Shown: piece after piece, positions 1-6,271 of the stretch
Layout: each line of letters opens with the position of its first letter
Numbering within the stretch: position 1 is the stretch's first letter
NCBI GenBank assembly: GCA_021299615.1
Contig: JAJTHC010000072.1
Coordinates: forward strand, 1-6,778
Source: Vampirovibrionales bacterium
GTDB lineage: Bacteria; Cyanobacteriota; Vampirovibrionia; Vampirovibrionales; JAJTHC01
Length of the DNA stretch: 6,778 bases
Direction: 5' to 3'
Notes under the pieces: generated by a model
What the model was told of the DNA's origin: nothing
The model's database searches: none
Seen by the model: the letters and a program-made list of their open reading frames with translations, nothing else
Translations under genes and position numbers: made by a program

Positions 1-309
1 AACTCTCCTTACTTTGACGGCAACCCTAAGCCTCCGTCTGATTCTGATGCGCTAAGTGTTCCTCAACACGGCAGAATAGGTACACCTGTGAAACCTTCAG
101 AAGTGAAAGTCATGGGCGAAAAAGGCGGTGAACTCAAGATTGAAACAGGGCGTTATGTCATGCCAGAACCTCAAATTTCCACAAGCAGTAACAAAGTCAC
201 AAAGCCAGAAAAGAATGCTAACGTTAAGGCAGAAGATCCTTATAGTATTACTCCTTATAATGACTACATTGGCGACTACAGTCGCAACTTTGGTCGTACG
301 ACTAAATAG
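1..309 (+). CDS. Unrecognised protein, C-terminal fragment (5' end outside the window)
   Basis: The frame is open from the first base to a TAG stop at 307-309 and gives 102 residues. A GTG at 88 could be read as a start, but there is no ribosome binding site before it and the frame stays open upstream, so I read this as the tail of a longer gene. The visible protein is hydrophilic, rich in Pro, Ser, Asn and Lys, has no membrane segment or cysteine, and ends in a Tyr/Asp/Arg-rich stretch (DYIGDYSRNFGRTTK). It looks disordered, like an exposed tail or linker. I do not recognise a family. Only 42 nt separate its stop from the pilB start, with no terminator, so it is probably co-transcribed with pilB and may be pilus-related; that is inference from position only. 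Confidence 0.6.
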   Translation, partial: NSPYFDGNPKPPSDSDALSVPQHGRIGTPVKPSEVKVMGEKGGELKIETGRYVMPEPQISTSSNKVTKPEKNANVKAEDPYSITPYNDYIGDYSRNFGRTTK

Positions 310-335
310 TTAGTTAACCCTTTTAGTTATTTTTT

Positions 336-345
336 AAAGGAGGTG
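336..345 (+). promoter_or_regulatory. Perfect Shine-Dalgarno of pilB that decides its start
   Basis: AAAGGAGGTG matches the 16S rRNA 3' tail over its full length. A GTG at 343 lies inside this motif and cannot be the start used with it. The in-frame TTG at 352 sits 8 nt after GGAGG, an optimal spacing, so TTG is chosen as the initiation codon. Confidence 0.85.
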
Positions 346-351
346 AGTTCT

Positions 352-2148
352 TTGTCGCTCGGAGTCGTTGACGGAAGTGCCAGTCTGATTCTTCAAAGTG
401 TGATTAAATATGTGCAAGACGTCAAAGGTATGGAACCTGATGTACTCATTGGCGTTATGGAACGTGCCGAACAAGAGAAAATCACCTTAGATGAACAGTT
501 TCTAAAAGAAGGCTTTTTAACGCGTGAAGACTTGGTGCAAATCGTCACCAAGTGCTTTACCGCTAAGTATTATTCTTTAGAAAATGTGCAACCCAATATG
601 GAGTTGCTTGAACTCATTCCTGAAGAAATCATCGAAGAAAAACACCTCGTTCCTGTTGCCAATACACACGGACGTCTCGTCATTGCCATGATTAACCCCA
701 CCGATCGTTCAGCGGTGGATGAAGTCACGTTCTTAACAGGCATGCGTCCGCAGATTGTGTCGACCCTGCCGATGGACTATCGCCACTGGATGGTCAAGTT
801 TGAATCTCAACAAGCTTTAAGAGCCAGAGGCAACAAAGAAAACACACGAGATTTGATGGATCAACTCGCCAATGCCAGTGAAGTCAAGTTGTCGGCTCAA
901 GCCCAACGTTTAGACAGTATTCGTGCCATGGGCGAAGCAGAAATTCAAGACACGACCGATCCCTTGGTAAGGTTTGTGAACTCCTTGTTGGTGCAAGGCG
1001 TGGTTCAAGGGGCATCTGATATTCACATTGAACCCCGTGCAGGGCATTACGTGGTACGTTTTCGTTCAGACGGCGTTTTGAAGGAAGTTTTAGAGATTCC
1101 GAACAATATGGAAGGGGCGGTTATTACACGCCTTAAAGTTATGGCAAAAATGGATATTTCTGATCACCGCCGTCCGCAAGATGGGCGGATGTCGATTAAC
1201 TACAAAAAAATGGAATACAATTTTCGTGTCAACACGCTTCCTGTTACCGAAGGGCGTGAAAAAATGGTTATGCGGATTTTACGACCTTCCGCCACTGTCA
1301 CCGACTTCACCAAGCTAGGCTTTACACAAGACGACGCCACAAAAATTGAACTCATGTACAAAGCCCCTTACGGCATTGTGCTGGTTTGTGGGCCGACAGG
1401 CTCGGGCAAATCTACCACCTTGTATACCATTATGAACAAAATCAACAGCGAACTCATTAACGTTTCCACCGTTGAAGATCCCGTTGAATTGAAAATCGAA
1501 GGCTTAAACCAATCTCAAGTAAACGCCAAAGCCGATTTCACCTTTGCTAGTTCGATGCGAGCCTTATTGCGTCAAGATCCTGACGTTATTATGGTGGGAG
1601 AAATCCGAGACTACGAAACGCTTGAAGCAGGGATTCATGCTGCGTTGACGGGTCACTTGGTGTTTTCAACGATTCACGCCAACTCAACGGCTACTACTAT
1701 TACCCGTATGCTTGAAATGGGGGCATCCAGCAGTTTGATTTCTGCAGCGGTGAACGGCGTTATTGCTCAGCGTTTAACTCGAGCCTTATGTCCACATTGT
1801 AAGGAAGCCCACGAAGCGACGGATGAACAAAAAGAGATTTTGTATGAATACTACGAAACGCCTCCTGATATGAAGGAACCTTTGATTATTTACACGGCAA
1901 AAGGTTGCGAAATGTGTAAGGATTCAGGTTATTTTGGGCGTACAGGGCTTTATGAAATTATGATGATTGACCGAGAGTTGCGTCATTTGATTGCGTCACA
2001 AGTCAATGAACTTGAAATTGAAGACAGGGCTATGAAACGTGGCATGATTTCTTTGGGCATGTGTGCCAGAACCAAAATCATTGAAGGTAAAGTCGACTTT
2101 GCTGAAATAGAACGGGTATTAGGACCCTTCAGAGGAGGTAGCCGTTGA
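352..2148 (+). CDS. pilB: Type IV pilus assembly ATPase PilB (GspE/VirB11 secretion ATPase family)
   Basis: Cytoplasmic hexameric ATPase that drives pilin polymerisation through the platform protein PilC. Numbered from the TTG start (598 aa, normal for PilB): an MshEN/T2SSE N-terminal domain at about 20-150, a linker, then the N2 and RecA-like domains. The Walker A motif GPTGSGKST is at 347-355 (Lys353), the Asp box TVEDPVE at 373-379, the Walker B region RQDPDVIMVGEIRD at 407-420 and the His box TGHLVFSTIHA at 433-443. Two CxxC pairs (Cys480/483 and Cys519/522) form the zinc site typical of PilB/GspE and absent from the retraction ATPase PilT. The presence of pilC downstream favours PilB over the type II secretion ATPase GspE, though the two families are close. 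The RLG-type nucleotide-binding motif of the MshEN domain appears degenerate (Thr45-Leu46-Asp47), so regulation by c-di-GMP is doubtful. Confidence 0.93.
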   Translation: MSLGVVDGSASLILQSVIKYVQDVKGMEPDVLIGVMERAEQEKITLDEQFLKEGFLTREDLVQIVTKCFTAKYYSLENVQPNMELLELIPEEIIEEKHLVPVANTHGRLVIAMINPTDRSAVDEVTFLTGMRPQIVSTLPMDYRHWMVKFESQQALRARGNKENTRDLMDQLANASEVKLSAQAQRLDSIRAMGEAEIQDTTDPLVRFVNSLLVQGVVQGASDIHIEPRAGHYVVRFRSDGVLKEVLEIPNNMEGAVITRLKVMAKMDISDHRRPQDGRMSINYKKMEYNFRVNTLPVTEGREKMVMRILRPSATVTDFTKLGFTQDDATKIELMYKAPYGIVLVCGPTGSGKSTTLYTIMNKINSELINVSTVEDPVELKIEGLNQSQVNAKADFTFASSMRALLRQDPDVIMVGEIRDYETLEAGIHAALTGHLVFSTIHANSTATTITRMLEMGASSSLISAAVNGVIAQRLTRALCPHCKEAHEATDEQKEILYEYYETPPDMKEPLIIYTAKGCEMCKDSGYFGRTGLYEIMMIDRELRHLIASQVNELEIEDRAMKRGMISLGMCARTKIIEGKVDFAEIERVLGPFRGGSR

Positions 2149-2161
2149 TTTTATAGTTTTA

Positions 2162-2195
2162 TAGCCATCTTTAGAGATTTCTGTAAAGGTGGCTA
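2162..2195 (+). other. 12-bp hairpin just after pilB
   Basis: The arms TAGCCATCTTTA (2162-2173) and TAAAGGTGGCTA (2184-2195) pair over 12 positions, with one G-T wobble and a 10-nt loop, starting 14 nt after the pilB stop. No T-tract follows, so it is not a canonical intrinsic terminator. It could be a transcript-stabilising 3' stem or a processing site between pilB and pilC. Confidence 0.55.
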
Positions 2196-2198
2196 GAC

Positions 2199-2271
2199 GA
2201 GGAGCCTAGATTATTTTGTGAGGGCGTGTACATAAGACGTACATAACAGAACAAAATAATCGTAGCGACAA
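2199..2271 (+). repeat. Structured intergenic repeat, copy 1 (core only, direct orientation)
   Basis: This 73-nt core shares with the reverse complement of 3630-3701 the blocks GAGGAGCCTAGA (2199-2210), ACGTACATAA (2237-2246) and AATCGTAGCGACAA (2258-2271), in the same order and spacing. It folds as an 11-bp perfect stem, GATTATTTTGT (2209-2219) with ACAAAATAATC (2251-2261), enclosing a smaller stem TGTAC/GTACA (2227-2231 and 2239-2243). The terminal inverted repeats seen in copy 2 are not recognisable here, so this is either a decayed copy or a core that exists without them. Confidence 0.7.
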
Positions 2272-2280
2272 AGTATAGAC

Positions 2281-2290
2281 CCTGTACAGG
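2281..2290. other. Perfect 10-bp palindrome upstream of pilC
   Basis: CCTGTACAGG is self-complementary and lies 33 nt before the pilC start. It could be a dimeric regulator site, but palindromes this short occur by chance and no promoter can be placed around it with confidence. Confidence 0.25.
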
Positions 2291-2323
2291 AAACTCTAAA
2301 TAAAGTTTAAAGGAGCCTAAATA

Positions 2324-3556
2324 ATGGCAAACTACGCCTATAAAGCCATGAACTTGGTGAACCGCAAAAAACAAGAAGGTGTCATCCCTGCTTCCAGCGA
2401 AATGGAAGCACGCTCTAAATTAAGAGACATGCAACTTTCGACGCTTTCTTTGGAAGAAGTCACTGGCTATCAAGACGGTTCAGGCAATCTTGTCAAAAAA
2501 GGCTTTAAATTTGGCTTTAAAAGCAAAGTCAGCAGTAAGGAAATCATGACCTTTTCTCGTAACTTGGCGATTATGATTCGTGGGGGTATTCCCATTACCG
2601 AATCTTTGCTCTATTTTGAAAACTTTTCAGAAAAAATTACCTATAAAGCCATGGTGCAATCGGTGCGTCGAGACATTTTGGGTGGTTTACCGTTTTCAGA
2701 AGCTCTAGGCAAGTTTCCTGAAGTTTTTAGCGAAATTTTCATTAACATCACCCGAGCAGGCGAAAGTTCAGGTGAACTGGATGTCACCATGGAACGTATG
2801 GCAGACCTCATGGAACGTACAGAAAAAATTAAAGCCAAGGTCATTTCAACCGCCATTTACCCTGCCATTGTTTTGGGCTTGGTGGGCATGGTTTTGCTGG
2901 TTATTTTTTACTTTGTGTTGCCGTCCTTTGAAAAAATCTATACGCAAATGGGTGTGGATCTCCCTCTCATTACCAAAATTATGATTTTTGTTTCGAACTG
3001 TTTACGAAGTGGGTGGTTTATTACCTTTCCTGCGGTGGCTTGTGCCGTATGGGGATTCCTTAAGTTTATTTCAACCAATTTAGGGAAACGCTTAATCGAC
3101 AAATATATAATTCACATTCCTGTATTGAATGAAGTTATTCGATTCACCAATGTTTCAAGCTTTATTTCCACGTTAAGCGTCTGTTTTGGGGCAGGGATTC
3201 CCATTACCGAAGGGTTGGATTATGCGGTTTCTACCGTAGGTAATGCCACCTTTCGAGCCACCTTAATGAATGTGAACAAGCAAGTGCAGACGGGGCGTCG
3301 CCTAGGGATTGCTCTTGCTGAAACAGGCGTTATTCCTGAACTGGTTTTGCTGATTGTGGCAACTGGGGAAGAGTCGGGTAACTTGGATCAATCTCTCGGT
3401 ACGGCTCAAGAGTATTTGGAAAAGGAAATTGATCATCGTATCGGGGTTTTAATGGCTTTTATGGAACCCCTATTGCTCATGTTTTTAGGTATTATTGTGG
3501 GTATTGTGGCATTGTCCATCTATATGCCTCTATTCAGTATGTACGAACACATGTAA
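2324..3556 (+). CDS. pilC: Type IV pilus inner-membrane platform protein PilC (T2SSF/GspF family)
   Basis: Polytopic platform protein that couples PilB ATP hydrolysis to pilin extraction from the membrane. At 410 aa it has the usual length. The short N-terminal region starts MANYAYKAMN, typical of the family. It carries two homologous T2SSF domains, about 73-195 and 275-398, each with the internal signature GxxIPITExL (88-95 and 291-298) and GE-S-G-LD (GESSGELD 146-153, GEESGNLD 348-355). Hydrophobic segments lie at about 178-200, 231-250 and 376-404. The start is supported by AAGGAG at 2310-2315, 8 nt upstream. It follows pilB after 175 nt. In cyanobacteria pilT often lies between these two genes; here only non-coding sequence does. 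No terminator follows the stop, but a 142-bp inverted-repeat element begins 35 nt downstream. Confidence 0.95.
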   Translation: MANYAYKAMNLVNRKKQEGVIPASSEMEARSKLRDMQLSTLSLEEVTGYQDGSGNLVKKGFKFGFKSKVSSKEIMTFSRNLAIMIRGGIPITESLLYFENFSEKITYKAMVQSVRRDILGGLPFSEALGKFPEVFSEIFINITRAGESSGELDVTMERMADLMERTEKIKAKVISTAIYPAIVLGLVGMVLLVIFYFVLPSFEKIYTQMGVDLPLITKIMIFVSNCLRSGWFITFPAVACAVWGFLKFISTNLGKRLIDKYIIHIPVLNEVIRFTNVSSFISTLSVCFGAGIPITEGLDYAVSTVGNATFRATLMNVNKQVQTGRRLGIALAETGVIPELVLLIVATGEESGNLDQSLGTAQEYLEKEIDHRIGVLMAFMEPLLLMFLGIIVGIVALSIYMPLFSMYEHM

Positions 3557-3591
3557 ATAGTATCCGCTAGATATAGTGTTTTAAAGAATTG

Positions 3592-3733
3592 ATACCAATT
3601 AAACGATTAAATAGCGTCTGGCGTCTTCGTTGTCGCTACGATTCTCGATGTGCTTATGTACGTTTGTGTACACCTCGCTCATCTGCGAGTCTAGGCTCCT
3701 CACCTATACGCTATTCAATCGTTTAAATGGTAT
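3592..3733 (-). repeat. 142-bp MITE-like element with terminal inverted repeats, copy 2 (inverted)
   Basis: The ends 3592-3617 and 3708-3733 are inverted repeats matching at 24 of 26 positions (ATACCA-TTAAACGATT-AATAGCGT type). Between them the reverse complement of 3630-3701 carries the same conserved blocks as the element before pilC. The interior contains the stem CTCG-ATG (3644-3650) with CAT-ctg-CGAG (3680-3689), and within it TGTAC/GTACA (3657-3661 and 3668-3672). There is no ORF and no transposase, which fits a non-autonomous miniature element. No clear target-site duplication is visible next to the repeats. Strand is given relative to copy 1. The long fold may also act as a 3' end structure for pilC mRNA. 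Confidence 0.75.
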
Positions 3734-3745
3734 GAACAGTGATTT

Positions 3746-3778
3746 TGTCCCCCCCTCCTAATTTTAGGAGAGGGGACA
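3746..3778. other. GC-rich hairpin in the pilC-dnaK gap
   Basis: TGTCCCC plus CTCCTAA on the left pair with TTAGGAG plus GGGGACA on the right, with a small internal asymmetry (two C opposite one A) and a tight loop. Neither strand has a following T-tract, so a classic terminator is not supported. It lies 12 nt beyond the MITE-like element. Confidence 0.45.
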
Positions 3779-3800
3779 GGACTTTTACAAAGTCTTCTGT
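3776..3800. other. Small hairpin abutting the GC-rich hairpin
   Basis: GACTTT-TAC-AAAGTC (3780-3794) is a perfect 6-bp stem, extendable by ACAG (3776-3779) and CTGT (3797-3800) across a 2-nt bulge. An alternative stem TTTTACA/TGTAAAA (3783-3789 and 3798-3804) uses the same bases, so the two folds exclude each other. It has no assigned function. Confidence 0.35.
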
Positions 3801-3861
3801 AAAACTTAAGAAAAGATGATAAAAAACTAAAAAAATCCTTATAAATAAAGGGGTTCTGACA

Positions 3862-3879
3862 TTTATTCGCTAGAATAAA
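3862..3879. other. AT-rich perfect hairpin upstream of dnaK
   Basis: TTTATTC (3862-3868) and GAATAAA (3873-3879) form a 7-bp perfect stem with loop GCTA. It is followed by an A-run on the + strand. It may be an operator-like palindrome or a chance AT-rich structure. The CIRCE heat-shock operator (TTAGCACTC-N9-GAGTGCTAA) is not present in this region. Confidence 0.3.
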
Positions 3880-3939
3880 AAAGTTACAGAAACAATGGCA
3901 AGTCTGCAAACATAAATAAATTATAAAAAATGTTAGTCT

Positions 3940-3948
3940 TGCTATACA
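3940..3948 (+). promoter_or_regulatory. Candidate extended -10 promoter of dnaK
   Basis: TGCTATACA has the TG-N extension and a -10 hexamer differing from TATAAT at two positions. No good -35 box is found 17 nt upstream. If used, transcription would begin near 3955, giving a leader of about 90 nt that includes a perfect palindrome TTTAAATTTAAA at 4013-4024 just before the ribosome binding site. Confidence 0.35.
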
Positions 3949-4043
3949 CGCCAGTATCTTTCATTTAGAATGGAATAATCTCAACTCTATTTGGATGAAA
4001 ATGGTCATTACATTTAAATTTAAACAATAAGGAATAAACCCCC

Positions 4044-5885
4044 ATGGCAAAAGTCGTCGGTATCGATTTAGGTACAACCAACTCCGTCGTTTCCGTAATG
4101 GAAGGCGGTCAACCCGTTGTTATTGCAAACGCAGAAGGCAACCGCACAACCCCCTCTGTTGTGGCATTCAGCAAAAATGGCGACCGCTTAGTCGGTCAAC
4201 ATGCCAAGCGTCAAGCGGTTGTGAACCCTGATCGTACCATTGCATCCAACAAGCGTTACATGGGCGACACTAAAACATGGTCGATCGACGGCAAAGAGTG
4301 GACACCTCAAGAAATCTCGGCTCAAATCCTACGTAAACTCGCCGATGATGCATCCACTTACCTAGGTGAAAAAGTCACGCAAGCCGTTATTACCGTGCCT
4401 GCTTACTTCAACGATGCTCAGCGTCAAGCCACCAAAGATGCTGGTCGCATCGCTGGCTTGGAAGTCTTGCGTATCGTCAACGAACCAACGGCAGCGGCTT
4501 TTGCTTACGGCTTAGACAAAAAAGATCACGAAGAGACTATTTTGGTTTTCGACTTAGGGGGCGGTACTTTCGATGTCACCGTGCTTGAAATGGGCGACGG
4601 TGTCTATGAAGTCAAAGCCACCAGCGGAGACACTCGCTTGGGTGGAGACGACTTCGATGAAGCCGTTATGGACTGGATTATGACCGAGTTCAAAAAAGTC
4701 GAAGGCATGGATCTTAAGAATGACAAACAAGCCTTGCAACGTGTTCGTGAAGCTGCTGAAAAAGCCAAATGCGAATTGTCTTCTTTAGAATCGACAAACA
4801 TTAACTTGCCCTTTATTACGGCAACCGCAGAAGGTCCTAAACACTTGGATCTTACCTTGTCTCGTGCCACCTTTAACCAAATCACCAAAGAATTGGTCGA
4901 ACGTTGTCGTATTCCTGTTGAAGCGGCTATTAAAGATGCTGGCTTAACCAAGGACAACATCGACGAAATCGTTTTAGTGGGTGGTTCCACTCGTATTCCT
5001 GCCGTTCAAAAACTGGTTGAATCCATTACAGGTAAAGTAGCTAACCAAGGTGTTAATCCTGATGAAGTGGTAGCCATTGGTGCAGCCCTTCAAGGTGGCG
5101 TTCTCGCTGGTGATGTGAAAGACATCGTGTTGTTGGATGTTACGCCACTTTCACTAGGTGTTGAAACCATGGGTTCTGTGATGACAAAACTCATCGAACG
5201 GAACACCACGATTCCTACCAAGCGTAGTGAAGTCTTTTCTACTGCGGCGGACAACCAAACCAGCGTGGATGTTCACGTGCTTCAAGGGGAACGTCAATTC
5301 GCCAAAGACAATAAATCTTTGGGCGTGTTCCGCTTAGAAGGCATTGGACCTGCCCCTCGTGGTATCCCCAAAGTGGAAGTGACCTTTGACATTGATGCCA
5401 ACGGTATTTTGAGCGTTTCGGCAAAAGATCAAGCCACGGGCAAGCAACAATCCATTACGATTAACGACAGCTCTAATTTGAGCGATGCTGAAGTGGATCG
5501 CATGGTGGAAGAAGCTGAAAAGTTCAAGGTTGAAGACGAAGCGAAGAAAAAGCAAGTCGAAGCCAAAAACCAAGCTGAACAGTTGTGCTATTCGGTTGAA
5601 CATCAGTTGAAAGACTTGGGCGATAAAGTCGAAGCGTCTGAAAAAGAAAAAGCAGAAGGGCTGGTAACGCAATTGCGTGACGCCATTTCGGCAGACAAGC
5701 ACGACGATATTCAACGCTTGCATGACGAACTCCAAGAAGTGGCTTATGCCATTAGTACCAAAGCATACGAAGCAGCAGGGTCTGCTCCAACAGCGGCGGA
5801 TGCTGGCTCAGCTCAAGCCAAAGCGGAAGATGATGATGTCATTGATGCGGATTACACGCCTAGTGATGACGCCGCGAAAGTCTAG
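4044..5885 (+). CDS. dnaK: Molecular chaperone DnaK (Hsp70)
   Basis: ATP-dependent cytoplasmic chaperone that binds exposed hydrophobic peptides and normally works with DnaJ and GrpE. At 613 aa it is complete. The nucleotide-binding domain (about 1-360) shows phosphate-1 GIDLGTTNS (6-14), Lys70, NEPTAAAFAYG (146-156), phosphate-2 DLGGGTFDV (170-178), Thr197 in GDTRLGGDD and VGGSTRIPAV (312-321). The linker IVLLDVTPLSLG is at 361-372, the substrate-binding beta domain at about 370-480, and the helical lid follows, with an Ala/Asp-rich tail ending in DDDVIDADYTPSDDAAKV. The roughly 23-residue insertion of proteobacterial DnaK after the Lys70 region is absent (NKRYMGDTKTWSIDGKEWTPQEIS runs straight through at 69-92), as in Gram-positive homologues. 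The start is supported by AAGGA at 4029-4033. There is no grpE, dnaJ or hrcA in the window; a terminator follows, so it looks monocistronic. Confidence 0.98.
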   Translation: MAKVVGIDLGTTNSVVSVMEGGQPVVIANAEGNRTTPSVVAFSKNGDRLVGQHAKRQAVVNPDRTIASNKRYMGDTKTWSIDGKEWTPQEISAQILRKLADDASTYLGEKVTQAVITVPAYFNDAQRQATKDAGRIAGLEVLRIVNEPTAAAFAYGLDKKDHEETILVFDLGGGTFDVTVLEMGDGVYEVKATSGDTRLGGDDFDEAVMDWIMTEFKKVEGMDLKNDKQALQRVREAAEKAKCELSSLESTNINLPFITATAEGPKHLDLTLSRATFNQITKELVERCRIPVEAAIKDAGLTKDNIDEIVLVGGSTRIPAVQKLVESITGKVANQGVNPDEVVAIGAALQGGVLAGDVKDIVLLDVTPLSLGVETMGSVMTKLIERNTTIPTKRSEVFSTAADNQTSVDVHVLQGERQFAKDNKSLGVFRLEGIGPAPRGIPKVEVTFDIDANGILSVSAKDQATGKQQSITINDSSNLSDAEVDRMVEEAEKFKVEDEAKKKQVEAKNQAEQLCYSVEHQLKDLGDKVEASEKEKAEGLVTQLRDAISADKHDDIQRLHDELQEVAYAISTKAYEAAGSAPTAADAGSAQAKAEDDDVIDADYTPSDDAAKV

Positions 5886-5931
5886 TTTTAGCGTCCACCT
5901 AGACGTTATTTATTCGTTTAGTTTCATTCTT

Positions 5932-5965
5932 AAAAGCAGGGGGATGTTCTTCCCCCTGCTTTTTT
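5932..5965 (+). terminator. Intrinsic terminator of dnaK
   Basis: A perfect 13-bp stem, AAAAGCAGGGGGA (5932-5944) with TCCCCCTGCTTTT (5951-5963), loop TGTTCT, leads into a run of T ending at 5965. It lies 46 nt after the dnaK stop and is the clearest terminator in the window. It separates dnaK from yggT. Confidence 0.93.
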
Positions 5966-5967
5966 CA

Positions 5968-5976
5968 TGCTATAAT
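5968..5976 (+). promoter_or_regulatory. Extended -10 promoter of yggT
   Basis: TGCTATAAT is a perfect -10 hexamer with the TG-N extension, starting 2 nt after the dnaK terminator T-run. The -35 position falls within the terminator arm and has no good match, as is common for extended -10 promoters. The predicted start near 5983 gives a leader of about 34 nt. Confidence 0.65.
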
Positions 5977-6016
5977 TCACTTAATTCATGTTCGATAAAT
6001 AGAATAGGATCTTTTC

Positions 6017-6271
6017 ATGATTTCACTATTTGCGTCTTTCCTTGCCAGTCTTGTTAGTCTTTATAAAATCGTCTTATTTGTCCGCATCCTTTTGACGTGG
6101 ATTCCTTCACTCGACTGGCGTTCGCCCATTCTTCGCTTCCTAGATGACATCACCGAGCCTGTGCTTCGTATTGCTCGAAACTTGATTCCGCCTGTCGGGA
6201 TGTTTGATCTTTCGCCAATCGTGGTGTTTTTAGCCCTTAATGTGTTGGAATATCTCTTACGTAGCCTGTAG
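6017..6271 (+). CDS. yggT: YggT family membrane protein (Ycf19-like)
   Basis: Small integral membrane protein of 84 aa, one YggT unit. Members exist in most bacteria and in plastids (Ycf19, and CCB3 of cytochrome b6 assembly in plants), and have been linked to cell or nucleoid organisation and osmotic tolerance, but the molecular role is not settled. Visible features: a hydrophobic segment at about 4-27 running into the conserved FVRILLTWIP (21-30), a polar loop with DDITEPVLRIARNLIPPVG (43-61), and a second segment from FDLSPIVVF (63-71) to about 82. The Arg, Trp-x-Pro, T(E/D)P and IPP positions are family hallmarks. The start is supported by AGGA at 6006-6009, 7 nt upstream. Its own extended -10 promoter and the terminator before it suggest a separate unit from dnaK. 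Confidence 0.92.
   Translation: MISLFASFLASLVSLYKIVLFVRILLTWIPSLDWRSPILRFLDDITEPVLRIARNLIPPVGMFDLSPIVVFLALNVLEYLLRSL

Noticed and set aside
88..309. A complete 73-residue gene starting at GTG 88
   Set aside because: The frame is open to the window edge upstream and there is no ribosome binding site before position 88, so a longer partial gene fits better.
128..313. A short frame-shifted ORF over the first gene fragment
   Set aside because: It overlaps the better-supported frame, has no ribosome binding site and gives a low-complexity product.
2281..2290. LexA/SOS box at the CCTGTACAGG palindrome
   Set aside because: The gammaproteobacterial box needs CTGT-N8-ACAG; here the half-sites abut, and no SOS gene is nearby.
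2171..2374. Minus-strand ORF across the pilB-pilC gap
   Set aside because: It runs through the repeat and the pilC start, has no ribosome binding site, and is explained by the palindromic sequence.
2199..3701. Invertible DNA switch acting on pilC through the flanking inverted repeats
   Set aside because: The copies match only in short blocks and no recombinase is nearby; inversion would simply separate pilC from the operon. Possible but not supported.
3715..3909. Minus-strand ORF of 64 residues in the pilC-dnaK gap
   Set aside because: It lies partly in the mobile-like element and hairpins, with composition typical of AT-rich non-coding DNA.
3557..4043. CRISPR array or tRNA in the large gap
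   Set aside because: No regularly spaced direct repeats and no cloverleaf or CCA end were seen; the repeats present are inverted.
4604..4990. Minus-strand ORF of 128 residues inside dnaK
   Set aside because: It is antisense to a highly conserved coding region; codon constraint in dnaK explains the open frame.
5334..5735. Minus-strand ORF of 133 residues, Phe-rich, inside dnaK
   Set aside because: Poly-Phe arises from the Lys/Glu-rich lid codons read backwards; there is no independent evidence.
5677..6057. Plus-strand ORF of 126 residues spanning the dnaK end and the yggT start
   Set aside because: It reads dnaK out of frame, passes through the terminator and yggT promoter, and has no ribosome binding site.
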